Below are positions 6,361 to 13,867 of a stretch of DNA of 14,397 nt, one piece after another. Position 1 is the stretch's first letter; each line of letters begins with the position of its first letter. The notes beneath the pieces are model-generated. The model saw only the letters and a program-made list of their open reading frames with translations. It was not told the origin of the DNA and made no database searches. The position numbers and the translations under genes were made by a program. Source of the DNA: a bacterium (GTDB taxonomy: Bacteria > UBA9089 > UBA9088 > JAGUXG01); the NCBI GenBank assembly GCA_020061965.1, contig JAGUXG010000185.1, forward strand, positions 1 to 14,397, in the 5' to 3' direction.

Positions 6361-9300
6361 ATGAAAAAGATTTTGCTATTCTTAATTGTTGATCTTTTCT
6401 CTTTTTCATCTGTAGCCTGGTGCCGTGAAGGAGACTGCGATGATAGTAAGATAGTCTATCTTTCGGCATTTGAGGTTGATCCAAACCTCCTTATTATCTT
6501 AGATAACTCACACAGTATGAATAATATTGCCCAGCCTACAGAAGAGAATGGATATACATATCCTGCAGGTTTCAAGGATGAATATATTTATGGCACAGAA
6601 ACATACGAAGGACCATTTAAGGATGAATTGCAGGTGATTGAAGATGGATGGAAGGTGATTGGAGAGAGAAGCACAGGGGAGTGGATCTGCGTCTATTTTG
6701 TGAAGAATGATTATAGTGGTGGATTGGGAGGAACATATGAAGCTAATTACCTTAACTGGTTATTGAACAAAGCGCATCGGGAGAGCAGTCCATTTGCAAA
6801 TTATGGAACTGATAGATTCTATAGAATAGAATTAAAGAGGATAAAGGACGGGTATATAAAAGGGGTGCCCAGATTCGTCTCTGACCTGACAGATGAAAAA
6901 GGAACTGCATTTTTAGATGATGACAATCCCAAGTGGCTTGACTACTATCTTCCAGGCAAAGGTGGTAACGACGCAATTCAAGGAAAGCCTTGGTATAATT
7001 ATTGGTATGATAAGCCAGCCAGTAGAATGAATGTTGCAAGGTACGCCCTTTGTGAACTTCTCAGAACAGACCTGAAGAAGATTAATCCTAATTGGGAATT
7101 TAAGTTCAACTATGGCCTGATGACATTTCGTAATTACTTTGATTCAGACACAATGATATATGATAAAGGGGCCTGGAAAAAAGCTACGAATACTACAAAT
7201 CAATGGGTGGCCAGGGGTGGAGAGCTTCTGGTAGAGAACGGAACTCTGACCAAAACACACCTTGATAATCTTCAAAGCCATATAACAACCATAGAATCAA
7301 GGTGGCTGACTCAACTTGGAGAAGCGGTCTATGAGGCTGGTGCTTACTACACAGGCACAGATACATATTTTTGTGTCGCGAGGGGCAATCCACCTACAAC
7401 TCATAAGATAATAAAAGGAACAGCAACCTACATTGATAAATCTCCAATCAAGTGGTGGTGCCAGGACAGCAATATCCTCCTTATCACAGATGGCTATCCT
7501 ACCTATGATACAGAGGTTCCACCTTTGAATAAGCTTAAAACTATTAATAAAGAGTCTGTGTATGGTACTGATTTTACTGACGCCGATTTTGACTATGACG
7601 GCGATGGCAAAGAACCTCCACCCTATCAAGAATATAATCTTCCCGAGTCTGGCGTTACATGGAATACAACAGGAAGTGCAACTGGATGCTATGCCTTAAT
7701 GGGAGGAAGTGACGAGAGCTGGTGTAGCCATTATTTGGATGATGTGGTTGAGTATTACTATAAGCAAGATGCAGTCAGTTGGGATCCATACAGTTACCAA
7801 CAGCCTATCAACACCTATATTGTTGGCTTTGGGTATGACTCACCATTTCTTAGAGAAGCAGCAGAGGATGCCAAGCCAGATGGTACATACAACCCCAATA
7901 ATTATTTGAAGCTCAAGGAAAACCAGCATAGGTATTTTACAGCTACATCTAAGAATAAGCTCATCAAGGGGCTAATGAATATTATGGAGGATATTATCAA
8001 TAGAATGTCTTCATCTGTGGCTGTGGCTGTCTCTCTCTCAACCTCACAATCTCAATCTGAAGACAGGATTGTGAGGGCAAAGTTTGACCCAGCTGGATGG
8101 AAGGGTTATTTTGAGGCATACAAAGTTCCTTATTGCAATAAGAGGGTTAACCCGGAGTACTTTGAGAATGGTGTCTGTAAACAAAAACGAGTCTGGGAGG
8201 CAGGGGAAATGCTTGGAACAGAGACAGCAGATGAGGATGATAATAATACCAATAGAGATTTGGAGAAGACGAATGAGAAAAGGATGATGTATACATATCT
8301 TAAAGATCTTCCAGTTTCAGAAAATGATAAGCGGATATTGTTCACACCAGCATCTCCTTACTTTCCTTACCTAAAACCCCTTCTCCAGGGAACAGAGACC
8401 TCATTATCAGATGAATATGCCAAGGCTATTATGTGTTGGACAAGGGGTGAATATTGGGTTAAGGGTACTGATACATTTGCACCAGGAGATAAAAATGGTG
8501 TATTCCTTCCTAAAGCATATCCTAATCTTTGGCAACGCGATAAGGGCTGGAGGCTTTTTGAGATTGTCTATTCTACACCTGCTGTTGCAGGTGTTCCAAA
8601 TGCCTGGTATGGGACAGATTCCTATAAAGGCATAAATGGGTTTGCCGAGAGATTTGAGAAGAGAAAGAGGGTAGCCTATGTCGGTGATAATGGGGGGAGT
8701 CTCCATTGCTTCAAGCTCATAGATGATAAGGGTGCAAACGATAATTGGGAAAAAGGTGGTTGGGAGGATTGGGCGTATATTCCATCAAATCTCCTTCCCA
8801 AGCTTTGGTATAAGGCAGAGCAGGATAGTCGTTGTCGCTTTTCTATGGTTGACCTCGGCTGTGTCAAGTATGATGTCTTCTTTCCAACTGATCCTAAGGA
8901 TGGATATTGTCATAATAACTGGTGGCGAACAGTCTTGATTGGAGGAGAGAGGGCAGGTGGAAGTCAATGGTTCTGCTTAAATATTACGACTCCAGATTGC
9001 ATGACTAATGGCCCTGGTAGCAAAACAGTCTTCTGGGAGTATTCAAACAGAGAGATGCTTGGAGATAGCTACTCCTACCCTGAGGGAGGAAGGATAAAAG
9101 ATAAAAGTGGAGAAAAATGGTTGGCTTTTCTGACTACAGGCCCTCAAGCTACAGGCACCCTTCCTTACATTATCCCCTTAGATATTACAAATGGCACTGT
9201 TTATGGTTCGCCTATTGTAGTGCAAGATGGAACCACTCGAGCAACACCTCCCTTGACTTCCTGTTCAGCCTTGGATCTTAAGGGTCAAGGAGAAGAAAGG

Positions 9301-10179
9301 GGATTTGATGATGTTATAGACCTTGTTTATCTTGGAGATTCGGCTGGAAATCTTTGGAAAATGAAGGTTGGCTCTACTACAGATTCTTGGAAGCCCAGGA
9401 TATTATTTAAGACAAAGGGCAGTTCACAACCAATCTCTGTCTCCATCTCCATAGCCTTTAACGAGAATTATAAACCCTCTCTATTCTTTGGTTCTGGAAA
9501 GTATCTGACTAAAGAAGACGCTGTTTCAACCAAGACCCAGAGCTTCTATTGTGTTACAGATGAAAATCCTTGGGAGGATCTTTCTCTTCCTCTTACTGTT
9601 CTTGGAAGATCAAACTTAAATAAGATAAAGTTTGTAGATGAGGGACCAGGGTATGGACAGCCAAAGTGTGTTTATGGATCTAAAACTAACGTCTTTTATC
9701 CAGAGGGAACAAGGTCAACAACAGTGGACAAAACTTTTTGGGGTGTCAACGACCCAAAGGGATGGTTCATAGACTTTAATTGGGCAGGGTGTGGTAGTCA
9801 AACTGAGAGGGCGTCAGAGCCAGCCATTGTCTATAGCGGTATTGTCTTCTTTACTTCTGTTATTCCAAATACTGAACCCTGTGAGGCAGGAGGATATGGT
9901 TACCTCCATGCTATGGACTACACAAAAGGAACGATAGATGAGGAGATAATAGTTGGTGCAGGTTTAATGACCTCAGTCTTTCTTGGAAAGGGTGCACCAT
10001 CTCGACCAATCATTGATGTGGGAAGTAAGCAGTTGTTGATTCAGATGAGCGAAGGTGATGTCCTTAAGTCCGTGTTTATTGAGACACCATTCAAAGATAC
10101 AAAAATTGTAAATTGGGGAGAAGAGGGCATAATAACATGCCATGTCTGCAGAGACAATATAGTTCATTTAAGATATTAG
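6361..10179 (+). CDS. pilY1: Type IV pilus tip adhesin/biogenesis factor PilY1
   Basis: 1272 residues, within the family's range. A Sec signal peptide (about 1-21, hydrophobic to VAWC) is followed by a von Willebrand factor A-like domain. Its MIDAS residues are DNSHS (48-52), a Thr/Gly segment near 317-322, and LLITDG (373-378). An Asp-rich loop with five alternating aspartates (407-415, DADFDYDGD) probably binds calcium. The domain ends around INTYIVGFG (483-491). From about 735 a C-terminal PilY1 beta-propeller follows: RVAYVGDNGGSLHCF (770-784), DLVYLGDSAGNLWKM (987-1001) and the closing IVFFTSVIPNTEPCEAGGYG (1161-1180). The canonical D-rich calcium loop before 'VYLGD' is weak here (GEERGFDDVID). 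No RGD motif is present. Role: priming pilus assembly with the minor pilins and surface adhesion or sensing. Last large gene of the pilus operon, followed 9 bp later by a small exported protein. Confidence 0.95.
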   Translation: MKKILLFLIVDLFSFSSVAWCREGDCDDSKIVYLSAFEVDPNLLIILDNSHSMNNIAQPTEENGYTYPAGFKDEYIYGTETYEGPFKDELQVIEDGWKVIGERSTGEWICVYFVKNDYSGGLGGTYEANYLNWLLNKAHRESSPFANYGTDRFYRIELKRIKDGYIKGVPRFVSDLTDEKGTAFLDDDNPKWLDYYLPGKGGNDAIQGKPWYNYWYDKPASRMNVARYALCELLRTDLKKINPNWEFKFNYGLMTFRNYFDSDTMIYDKGAWKKATNTTNQWVARGGELLVENGTLTKTHLDNLQSHITTIESRWLTQLGEAVYEAGAYYTGTDTYFCVARGNPPTTHKIIKGTATYIDKSPIKWWCQDSNILLITDGYPTYDTEVPPLNKLKTINKESVYGTDFTDADFDYDGDGKEPPPYQEYNLPESGVTWNTTGSATGCYALMGGSDESWCSHYLDDVVEYYYKQDAVSWDPYSYQQPINTYIVGFGYDSPFLREAAEDAKPDGTYNPNNYLKLKENQHRYFTATSKNKLIKGLMNIMEDIINRMSSSVAVAVSLSTSQSQSEDRIVRAKFDPAGWKGYFEAYKVPYCNKRVNPEYFENGVCKQKRVWEAGEMLGTETADEDDNNTNRDLEKTNEKRMMYTYLKDLPVSENDKRILFTPASPYFPYLKPLLQGTETSLSDEYAKAIMCWTRGEYWVKGTDTFAPGDKNGVFLPKAYPNLWQRDKGWRLFEIVYSTPAVAGVPNAWYGTDSYKGINGFAERFEKRKRVAYVGDNGGSLHCFKLIDDKGANDNWEKGGWEDWAYIPSNLLPKLWYKAEQDSRCRFSMVDLGCVKYDVFFPTDPKDGYCHNNWWRTVLIGGERAGGSQWFCLNITTPDCMTNGPGSKTVFWEYSNREMLGDSYSYPEGGRIKDKSGEKWLAFLTTGPQATGTLPYIIPLDITNGTVYGSPIVVQDGTTRATPPLTSCSALDLKGQGEERGFDDVIDLVYLGDSAGNLWKMKVGSTTDSWKPRILFKTKGSSQPISVSISIAFNENYKPSLFFGSGKYLTKEDAVSTKTQSFYCVTDENPWEDLSLPLTVLGRSNLNKIKFVDEGPGYGQPKCVYGSKTNVFYPEGTRSTTVDKTFWGVNDPKGWFIDFNWAGCGSQTERASEPAIVYSGIVFFTSVIPNTEPCEAGGYGYLHAMDYTKGTIDEEIIVGAGLMTSVFLGKGAPSRPIIDVGSKQLLIQMSEGDVLKSVFIETPFKDTKIVNWGEEGIITCHVCRDNIVHLRY

Positions 10180-10183
10180 GAGG
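10178..10183 (+). promoter_or_regulatory. Strong Shine-Dalgarno of the small exported protein
   Basis: A perfect AGGAGG, overlapping the PilY1 stop codon, lies 5 bases before the ATG at 10189. It is the best ribosome binding site in the window, which argues that the short downstream frame is a real and well-translated gene. Confidence 0.8.
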
Positions 10184-10188
10184 AGAAA

Positions 10189-10494
10189 ATGAAAAGATTG
10201 TGTGGATTCTGTCTTTGTTTAATCTTCTTTGGGGGTTTAGGTCTATCCTTTGTTAGTGCTAAAGGTGTTTCATATACTTCCAAGAAAAAGGAAGTAGTGC
10301 TTCCAAAAAATGGCAAAAAGAGACCCACAAAGGCGATAAAAAAGGCTACTCCCTCTGCTTTGGGAAAGAAAGCTCCATATCCAAGAACAGCCTTTCTTAA
10401 ACTCCAAAAATATGGAAAGATAATAGCTCCAGATGGAAGTGAGATGAAGATTATCCGAGAAGAGGAGCTTAAAAAATTTCGTGATATTCCATAA
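10189..10494 (+). CDS. Small exported lysine-rich protein of unknown function, pilus operon
   Basis: 101 residues, not recognised. Residues 1-24 are a clear signal peptide (MKRLCGFCLCLIFFGGLGLS, cleavage near VSA|K). The mature part of about 77 residues is strongly basic in its first half (KKKEVVLPKNGKKRPTKAIK), contains no cysteine, and ends in a more mixed segment, PRTAFLKLQKYGKIIAPDGS then EMKIIREEELKKF. It has no membrane segment beyond the leader, and no lipobox. It is the last gene of the pilus operon, 9 bp after PilY1, with a perfect AGGAGG. Context suggests a periplasmic or surface partner of PilY1 or the pilus; a role in peptidoglycan or polysaccharide contact is conceivable from the charge alone. 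Function is not known. Confidence 0.8.
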   Translation: MKRLCGFCLCLIFFGGLGLSFVSAKGVSYTSKKKEVVLPKNGKKRPTKAIKKATPSALGKKAPYPRTAFLKLQKYGKIIAPDGSEMKIIREEELKKFRDIP

Positions 10495-10513
10495 CTTAAT
10501 CAACCTTCATTAT

Positions 10514-10667
10514 TTATACCCAAGTAAATCAGGTCTAGCAAAAATTTTGTTCTTAAAAGGGTTCAAGGAGTCGAGGGGTCGAGTGAAAGCGAAATCATTA
10601 AATCCTTGAATCCTTGACCCCTTTTATCACATATTTTTTCGGTAAACCTCGTGTTCCTTGAGTATAA
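10514..10667. repeat. Dispersed ~150-bp repeat, copy 2
   Basis: Second copy of the element at 91-242, in the same orientation about 10.4 kb away. It shares 27- and 41-bp identical blocks and ends in the same TTGAGTATAA (10658-10667). Relative to copy 1 it carries an extra ~9 bp in the left arm (AGTCGAGGGGTCGAG, 10569-10583) and lacks about 9 bp in the right arm, as expected from slippage between short direct repeats. Here the element overlaps coding sequence: the last 34 codons and stop of the minus-strand reductase-RfbH gene lie within it, starting exactly at its right boundary. Confidence 0.85.
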
Positions 10668-12809
10668 CTGCTTCTTTGTCCAGTCACGAATGGTGGACAG
10701 GATATACTCAATCATCTCCTCTGTTATGCCTGGGTATAAGCCAATAAAGAATGTGTTTTTCATAATGAGAGAAGAGTTTTTGAGTTCGCTTACCTTCCTA
10801 TACTCAATCCCTTTGTATGCAGGTTGTCTCTCTATATTTGAAGCAAAGAGCATTCTGGTCTCAATATTAGCCTTTTCAAGGAAAGCTACGATGTTCTTTC
10901 TTTGAATACCTTCGCGAACTGTAAGGGGAAAAGAGAACCAGGAGGGGTCTGCTTTATTCTCTTGTCTCGGCAGGATGAATATATCGGAGAGATCCTTTAG
11001 CCCTTCATAAAGTAAAGAGAAGTTTCTCTTGCGTATTTTGATAAATTGAGGCAACCTTTCTAATTGAACAAGTCCAATTGCCGCTTGAATATCAGTAGCT
11101 TTAAGGTTATAGCCTATGTGAGTATAGATATACCTTTTGTCATAATCATCTGGTAAACCCTCTGTATCTACCGAAAACCTCTTTTGGCAGATAGACCCTG
11201 GGTCTTTGGTCAATATACATGGTTGGCAAACACAAGCCCTTCCCCAATCCCTTAAAGAATAAAGGGCTGTTGCCAGATCCTTATTATTTGTAACCACAGC
11301 ACCTCCTTCTCCCATAGTGATATGATGGGCAGGATAGAAGCTGAAGGTGGCTAAATCTCCGAATGTGCCGACTAACCTTCCATCATACTGAGAGCCAAGG
11401 CTATCGCAGGCATCCTCTATCAGAAATAGATTGTATCTTTTGGCAATTTCTACTATCTCATCCATCTTGCAGGGGTTTCCAAGCGTATGCGGAATAAATA
11501 TAGCCCTTGTCTTTTCAGAGATAGCCTCTTCTATCTGCAAAGGGCTTGGATTATATCTTTCAAGCTCAACATCAACAAGGACAGGGATGAGTCCATGCTG
11601 AATGATGGGATTTATCGTTGTCGGAAAGGTAGTGGCTGGGGTTATGACCTCGCTACCTTTTGGTAGATTCAAGGATGCGATAGCCAAAAGGTTTGCAGAG
11701 GAGCCAGAGTTTACTAAACTTGTATATTTTACCCCAAGATACTCAGAAAACCTCTCCTCAAAGCTGTTTGTCCTCTTACCAGAGGTGAGCCAGAAGTCTA
11801 AGACCGAATCGCACCCAGCAATAAGCTCTTCTTCTCCATAGACCCTACCTCCAAAGTGAATCTTTGTCTTTCCCGGCTCAAACCTCTTTCTATGAAACAA
11901 GGAATAATAATCCCGTATCTTAGTATGAATCACATCTCTTATCTCTTCATCAGCTCTCTTTCTCATTCTTGCCAAGCCTTCTTCTACAGAAAGTATCTTT
12001 GTTTTTAATTCAAGGCTTGCTTTATCTGTGATCAAGCCTCCATTCAAAGGCCTTTTTGCCTTTTGGTCTAAAGAGGAGGTTAAAACAGGGATGATGAGGC
12101 CTTTGTCAAACAGAAAAGAGTCAGCTATGCTCAGAGCAAAATCATATCTTGAAAGCACTTGTTTACCTGAAATATTATAAACGCCTTCTTTCTCTATAAG
12201 CTCTGCTACACAATCAGCAAGATTTGAAGCCAAAATTGGATTGGCTATCTGGTCGCTTGGAACCTGTATCTCTTCACCCAAGATGCCTTTTCTGATAACC
12301 TGCATAGCAAAGTTCTGGCCATTCTCCTCAAAGGAAAAGACCCCAGTTGTTCTAATAATAAGATAAGATGGAAGGGTCTTTACTATCTCTTCTCCCAGTA
12401 GCTTTGTCTTTCCGTAGTAGTTGATTGGGTTTGGAAGGGCATCCTCTGAGTATGGGCCATCTTTGCCATCAAAGATATAGTCTGTGGAGAAAAAGATGAG
12501 TTTAGAGTTATGTCTCTTAGCTTCCTCTACAACATTTCTTGTGCCAACAATGTTTATCAGTTCAGCCAGGGTTTTATCCTCCTCGCATAGCTCAACATTG
12601 GTCAATGACCCACAGAGAATGACAATCTCTGGCTTTATCTCGGCAAAAGACCTCTCTACCTCACCCTTTTCAGCAATATTGAGTGGTCTGCCAAAAGGGA
12701 TAGCCTTTTTCCAGTATGTGCCATAAACCTCATACTCAAACCCAATCCTATTGTAGAGAGCCCTTCCAACCTGACCAGATACACCAATAAGCAAAACCTT
12801 CTTTATCAT
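10563..12809 (-). CDS. rfbH: Fusion: RmlD-type sugar-nucleotide reductase + RfbH-type PLP/[2Fe-2S] 3-dehydratase
   Basis: 748 residues joining two normally separate enzymes. Residues 1 to about 285 are a full-length RmlD-like extended SDR: nucleotide motif GVSGQVG (9-15), FFSTDYIFDG (106-115), and YxxxK in YYGKTK (active Tyr132/Lys136). Residues about 286-712 are a full-length RfbH/DdhC-type enzyme, which removes the 3-OH of CDP-4-keto-6-deoxyglucose. In SFYPAHHITMGEGG (490-503) the PLP lysine is replaced by His495, as in the dehydratases. Cys468, Cys526 and Cys528 reproduce the CX57CX1C iron-sulfur motif. The fourth ligand is probably Cys541, 12 residues on rather than 7, with an extra Cys531. 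Residues 715-748 are encoded by a dispersed repeat. Likely role: dideoxysugar for surface polysaccharide. No partner genes of that pathway (RfbF, RfbG, DdhD) are adjacent. Confidence 0.93.
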   Translation of the reverse strand: MIKKVLLIGVSGQVGRALYNRIGFEYEVYGTYWKKAIPFGRPLNIAEKGEVERSFAEIKPEIVILCGSLTNVELCEEDKTLAELINIVGTRNVVEEAKRHNSKLIFFSTDYIFDGKDGPYSEDALPNPINYYGKTKLLGEEIVKTLPSYLIIRTTGVFSFEENGQNFAMQVIRKGILGEEIQVPSDQIANPILASNLADCVAELIEKEGVYNISGKQVLSRYDFALSIADSFLFDKGLIIPVLTSSLDQKAKRPLNGGLITDKASLELKTKILSVEEGLARMRKRADEEIRDVIHTKIRDYYSLFHRKRFEPGKTKIHFGGRVYGEEELIAGCDSVLDFWLTSGKRTNSFEERFSEYLGVKYTSLVNSGSSANLLAIASLNLPKGSEVITPATTFPTTINPIIQHGLIPVLVDVELERYNPSPLQIEEAISEKTRAIFIPHTLGNPCKMDEIVEIAKRYNLFLIEDACDSLGSQYDGRLVGTFGDLATFSFYPAHHITMGEGGAVVTNNKDLATALYSLRDWGRACVCQPCILTKDPGSICQKRFSVDTEGLPDDYDKRYIYTHIGYNLKATDIQAAIGLVQLERLPQFIKIRKRNFSLLYEGLKDLSDIFILPRQENKADPSWFSFPLTVREGIQRKNIVAFLEKANIETRMLFASNIERQPAYKGIEYRKVSELKNSSLIMKNTFFIGLYPGITEEMIEYILSTIRDWTKKQLYSRNTRFTEKICDKRGQGFKDLMISLSLDPSTP
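10574..10625 (+). terminator. Possible terminator of the pilus operon inside repeat copy 2
   Basis: AGGGGTCGAG (10574-10583) can pair with CTTGACCCCT (10613-10622) as a 10-bp RNA stem with one G-U, followed by a short T run (10622-10625) and later a second T6 tract (10634-10639). It lies between the end of the pilus operon and the convergent fusion gene, a sensible place for termination. The 29-base loop and short T run make it a weak example. Confidence 0.35.
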
Positions 12810-12820
12810 AATGAAAGACT

Positions 12821-12850
12821 AATATATACACAAACAAACTGAGTTTGCAA
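12821..12850 (-). promoter_or_regulatory. Probable promoter of the reductase-RfbH gene, very short leader
   Basis: On the minus strand TTGCAA (12850-12845) and TATATT (12826-12821) are spaced by 18 bp. The -10 ends 11 bases before the ATG at 12809, so the expected leader is about 4-6 bases, with no Shine-Dalgarno (TTTCATT precedes the ATG). Confidence 0.5.
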
Positions 12851-12876
12851 CAAATAATCCTAAGGTTTTATACCAA

Positions 12877-12897
12877 AGTTGAGTAGTAACATCAACT
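12877..12897. promoter_or_regulatory. Inverted repeat between divergent promoters, possible operator
   Basis: AGTTGA (12877-12882) and TCAACT (12892-12897) are perfect 6-bp arms around a 9-bp spacer, in the middle of the gap between the divergent reductase-RfbH and ilvE promoters. A 6-bp match can arise by chance in AT-rich DNA, so this is only a candidate regulator site. Confidence 0.25.
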
Positions 12898-12912
12898 GCA
12901 GTGAGAATTATT

Positions 12913-12942
12913 TTGACAACGGAAAAATGGTTAAGATATAAT
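12913..12942 (+). promoter_or_regulatory. Consensus promoter of ilvE, leaderless start
   Basis: Perfect -35 TTGACA (12913-12918) and perfect -10 TATAAT (12937-12942), spaced by 18 bp. The -10 box ends 7 bases before the ATG at 12950, placing the transcription start at or one base from the start codon; there is no room for a Shine-Dalgarno. Confidence 0.8.
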
Positions 12943-12949
12943 TATTACT

Positions 12950-13867
12950 ATGGAAAGATGTAAGAAGATATGGATAAATGGCGAGATGATAGATTGGGAT
13001 AAGGCTCAGGTGCACATCCTCACTCATGCCTTGCATTATGGGACAGCAGTCTTTGAGGGAATAAGGTGCTATGAGACAGAGAAGGGGCCTGCTGTCTTCA
13101 GGCTGAAGGAACATATAGACAGGCTATTTGCTGGTTGCCATGCCTACCGGATGAAGATCCCATATTCAAAAGAGAAGATAATCTCTGCTATTTGCGAGCT
13201 TATTAAGGAGAATGGACTTAAGGCTTGTTATATAAGACCGATTGCCTATGTTGGCTATAAGGAGATGGGGCTATTCCCGCTCAACAATCCAATAGATGTG
13301 GCTATTGCTGTCTGGCCATGGGGCTCATATCTGGGAGAGGAGGGTTTGAGAAGTGGCATAAGGTGTAAGGTCTCGTCCTGGCTCAGGGTTGACTCAAGAA
13401 TCCTCCCACCGCAGGTAAAATGCTCAGCCAACTATGCCAACAGTGTCTTGGCCAAGATAGAAGCTAAGGATTGTGGATATGAGGAGGCTATTCAGCTCAA
13501 TCTATCAGGCTTTGTGGCAGAGGGGCCTGGCGAGAATATCTTCTTGGTGAAGAATGGGGTCTTGATAACGCCACCAGAGGATGCAGGCGCGCTCTATGGC
13601 ATAACTGCCCAGTCTGCGATGGCTATAGCCAAAGATTTTGGGATAGATTGCCTCAAAAGGAATCTGCTGCGAGAGGAGCTATTTTCTGGAGATGAGCTAT
13701 TCTTCACAGGCACAGCCGCAGAGATTACACCCATCAGAGAGGTTGATGGAAGAATGATTGGAGAAGGCATTCGGGGTGAAATAACCCGCAAGATTCAGGA
13801 GAAGTTCTTTAAGGTGGTAAAGGGCAAGGACCCATCTTATCATAGTTGGCTCACCTTTGTTGATTGA
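12950..13867 (+). CDS. ilvE: Branched-chain amino acid aminotransferase
   Basis: Fold-type IV PLP enzyme that transfers the amino group between glutamate and the 2-oxo acids of valine, leucine and isoleucine; cytoplasmic. 305 residues, the usual length. Visible family features: HALHYGTAVFEGIRCYET near the N-terminus (26-43), RLKEHIDRLF (51-60), the PLP lysine K157 in QVKCSANYANS, and EGPGENIFLV (191-200), where the Glu contacts the cofactor pyridine. The late segment GDELFFTGTAAEITPI is also typical. The start at 12950 gives the normal N-terminus and lies directly after a consensus promoter, so the message is probably leaderless. Its TGA shares one base with the ATG of the next gene (TGATG), so the two are coupled. 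D-amino-acid transaminase or aminodeoxychorismate lyase are less likely given length and motifs. Confidence 0.95.
   Translation: MERCKKIWINGEMIDWDKAQVHILTHALHYGTAVFEGIRCYETEKGPAVFRLKEHIDRLFAGCHAYRMKIPYSKEKIISAICELIKENGLKACYIRPIAYVGYKEMGLFPLNNPIDVAIAVWPWGSYLGEEGLRSGIRCKVSSWLRVDSRILPPQVKCSANYANSVLAKIEAKDCGYEEAIQLNLSGFVAEGPGENIFLVKNGVLITPPEDAGALYGITAQSAMAIAKDFGIDCLKRNLLREELFSGDELFFTGTAAEITPIREVDGRMIGEGIRGEITRKIQEKFFKVVKGKDPSYHSWLTFVD

Noticed and set aside
6361..6423. PilY1 as a lipoprotein because of Cys21 after the hydrophobic leader
   Set aside because: The residues before the Cys are VAW; a Trp at -1 does not fit a lipobox.
6361..10179. Integrin-binding RGD motif in PilY1
   Set aside because: I read through the protein and found none.
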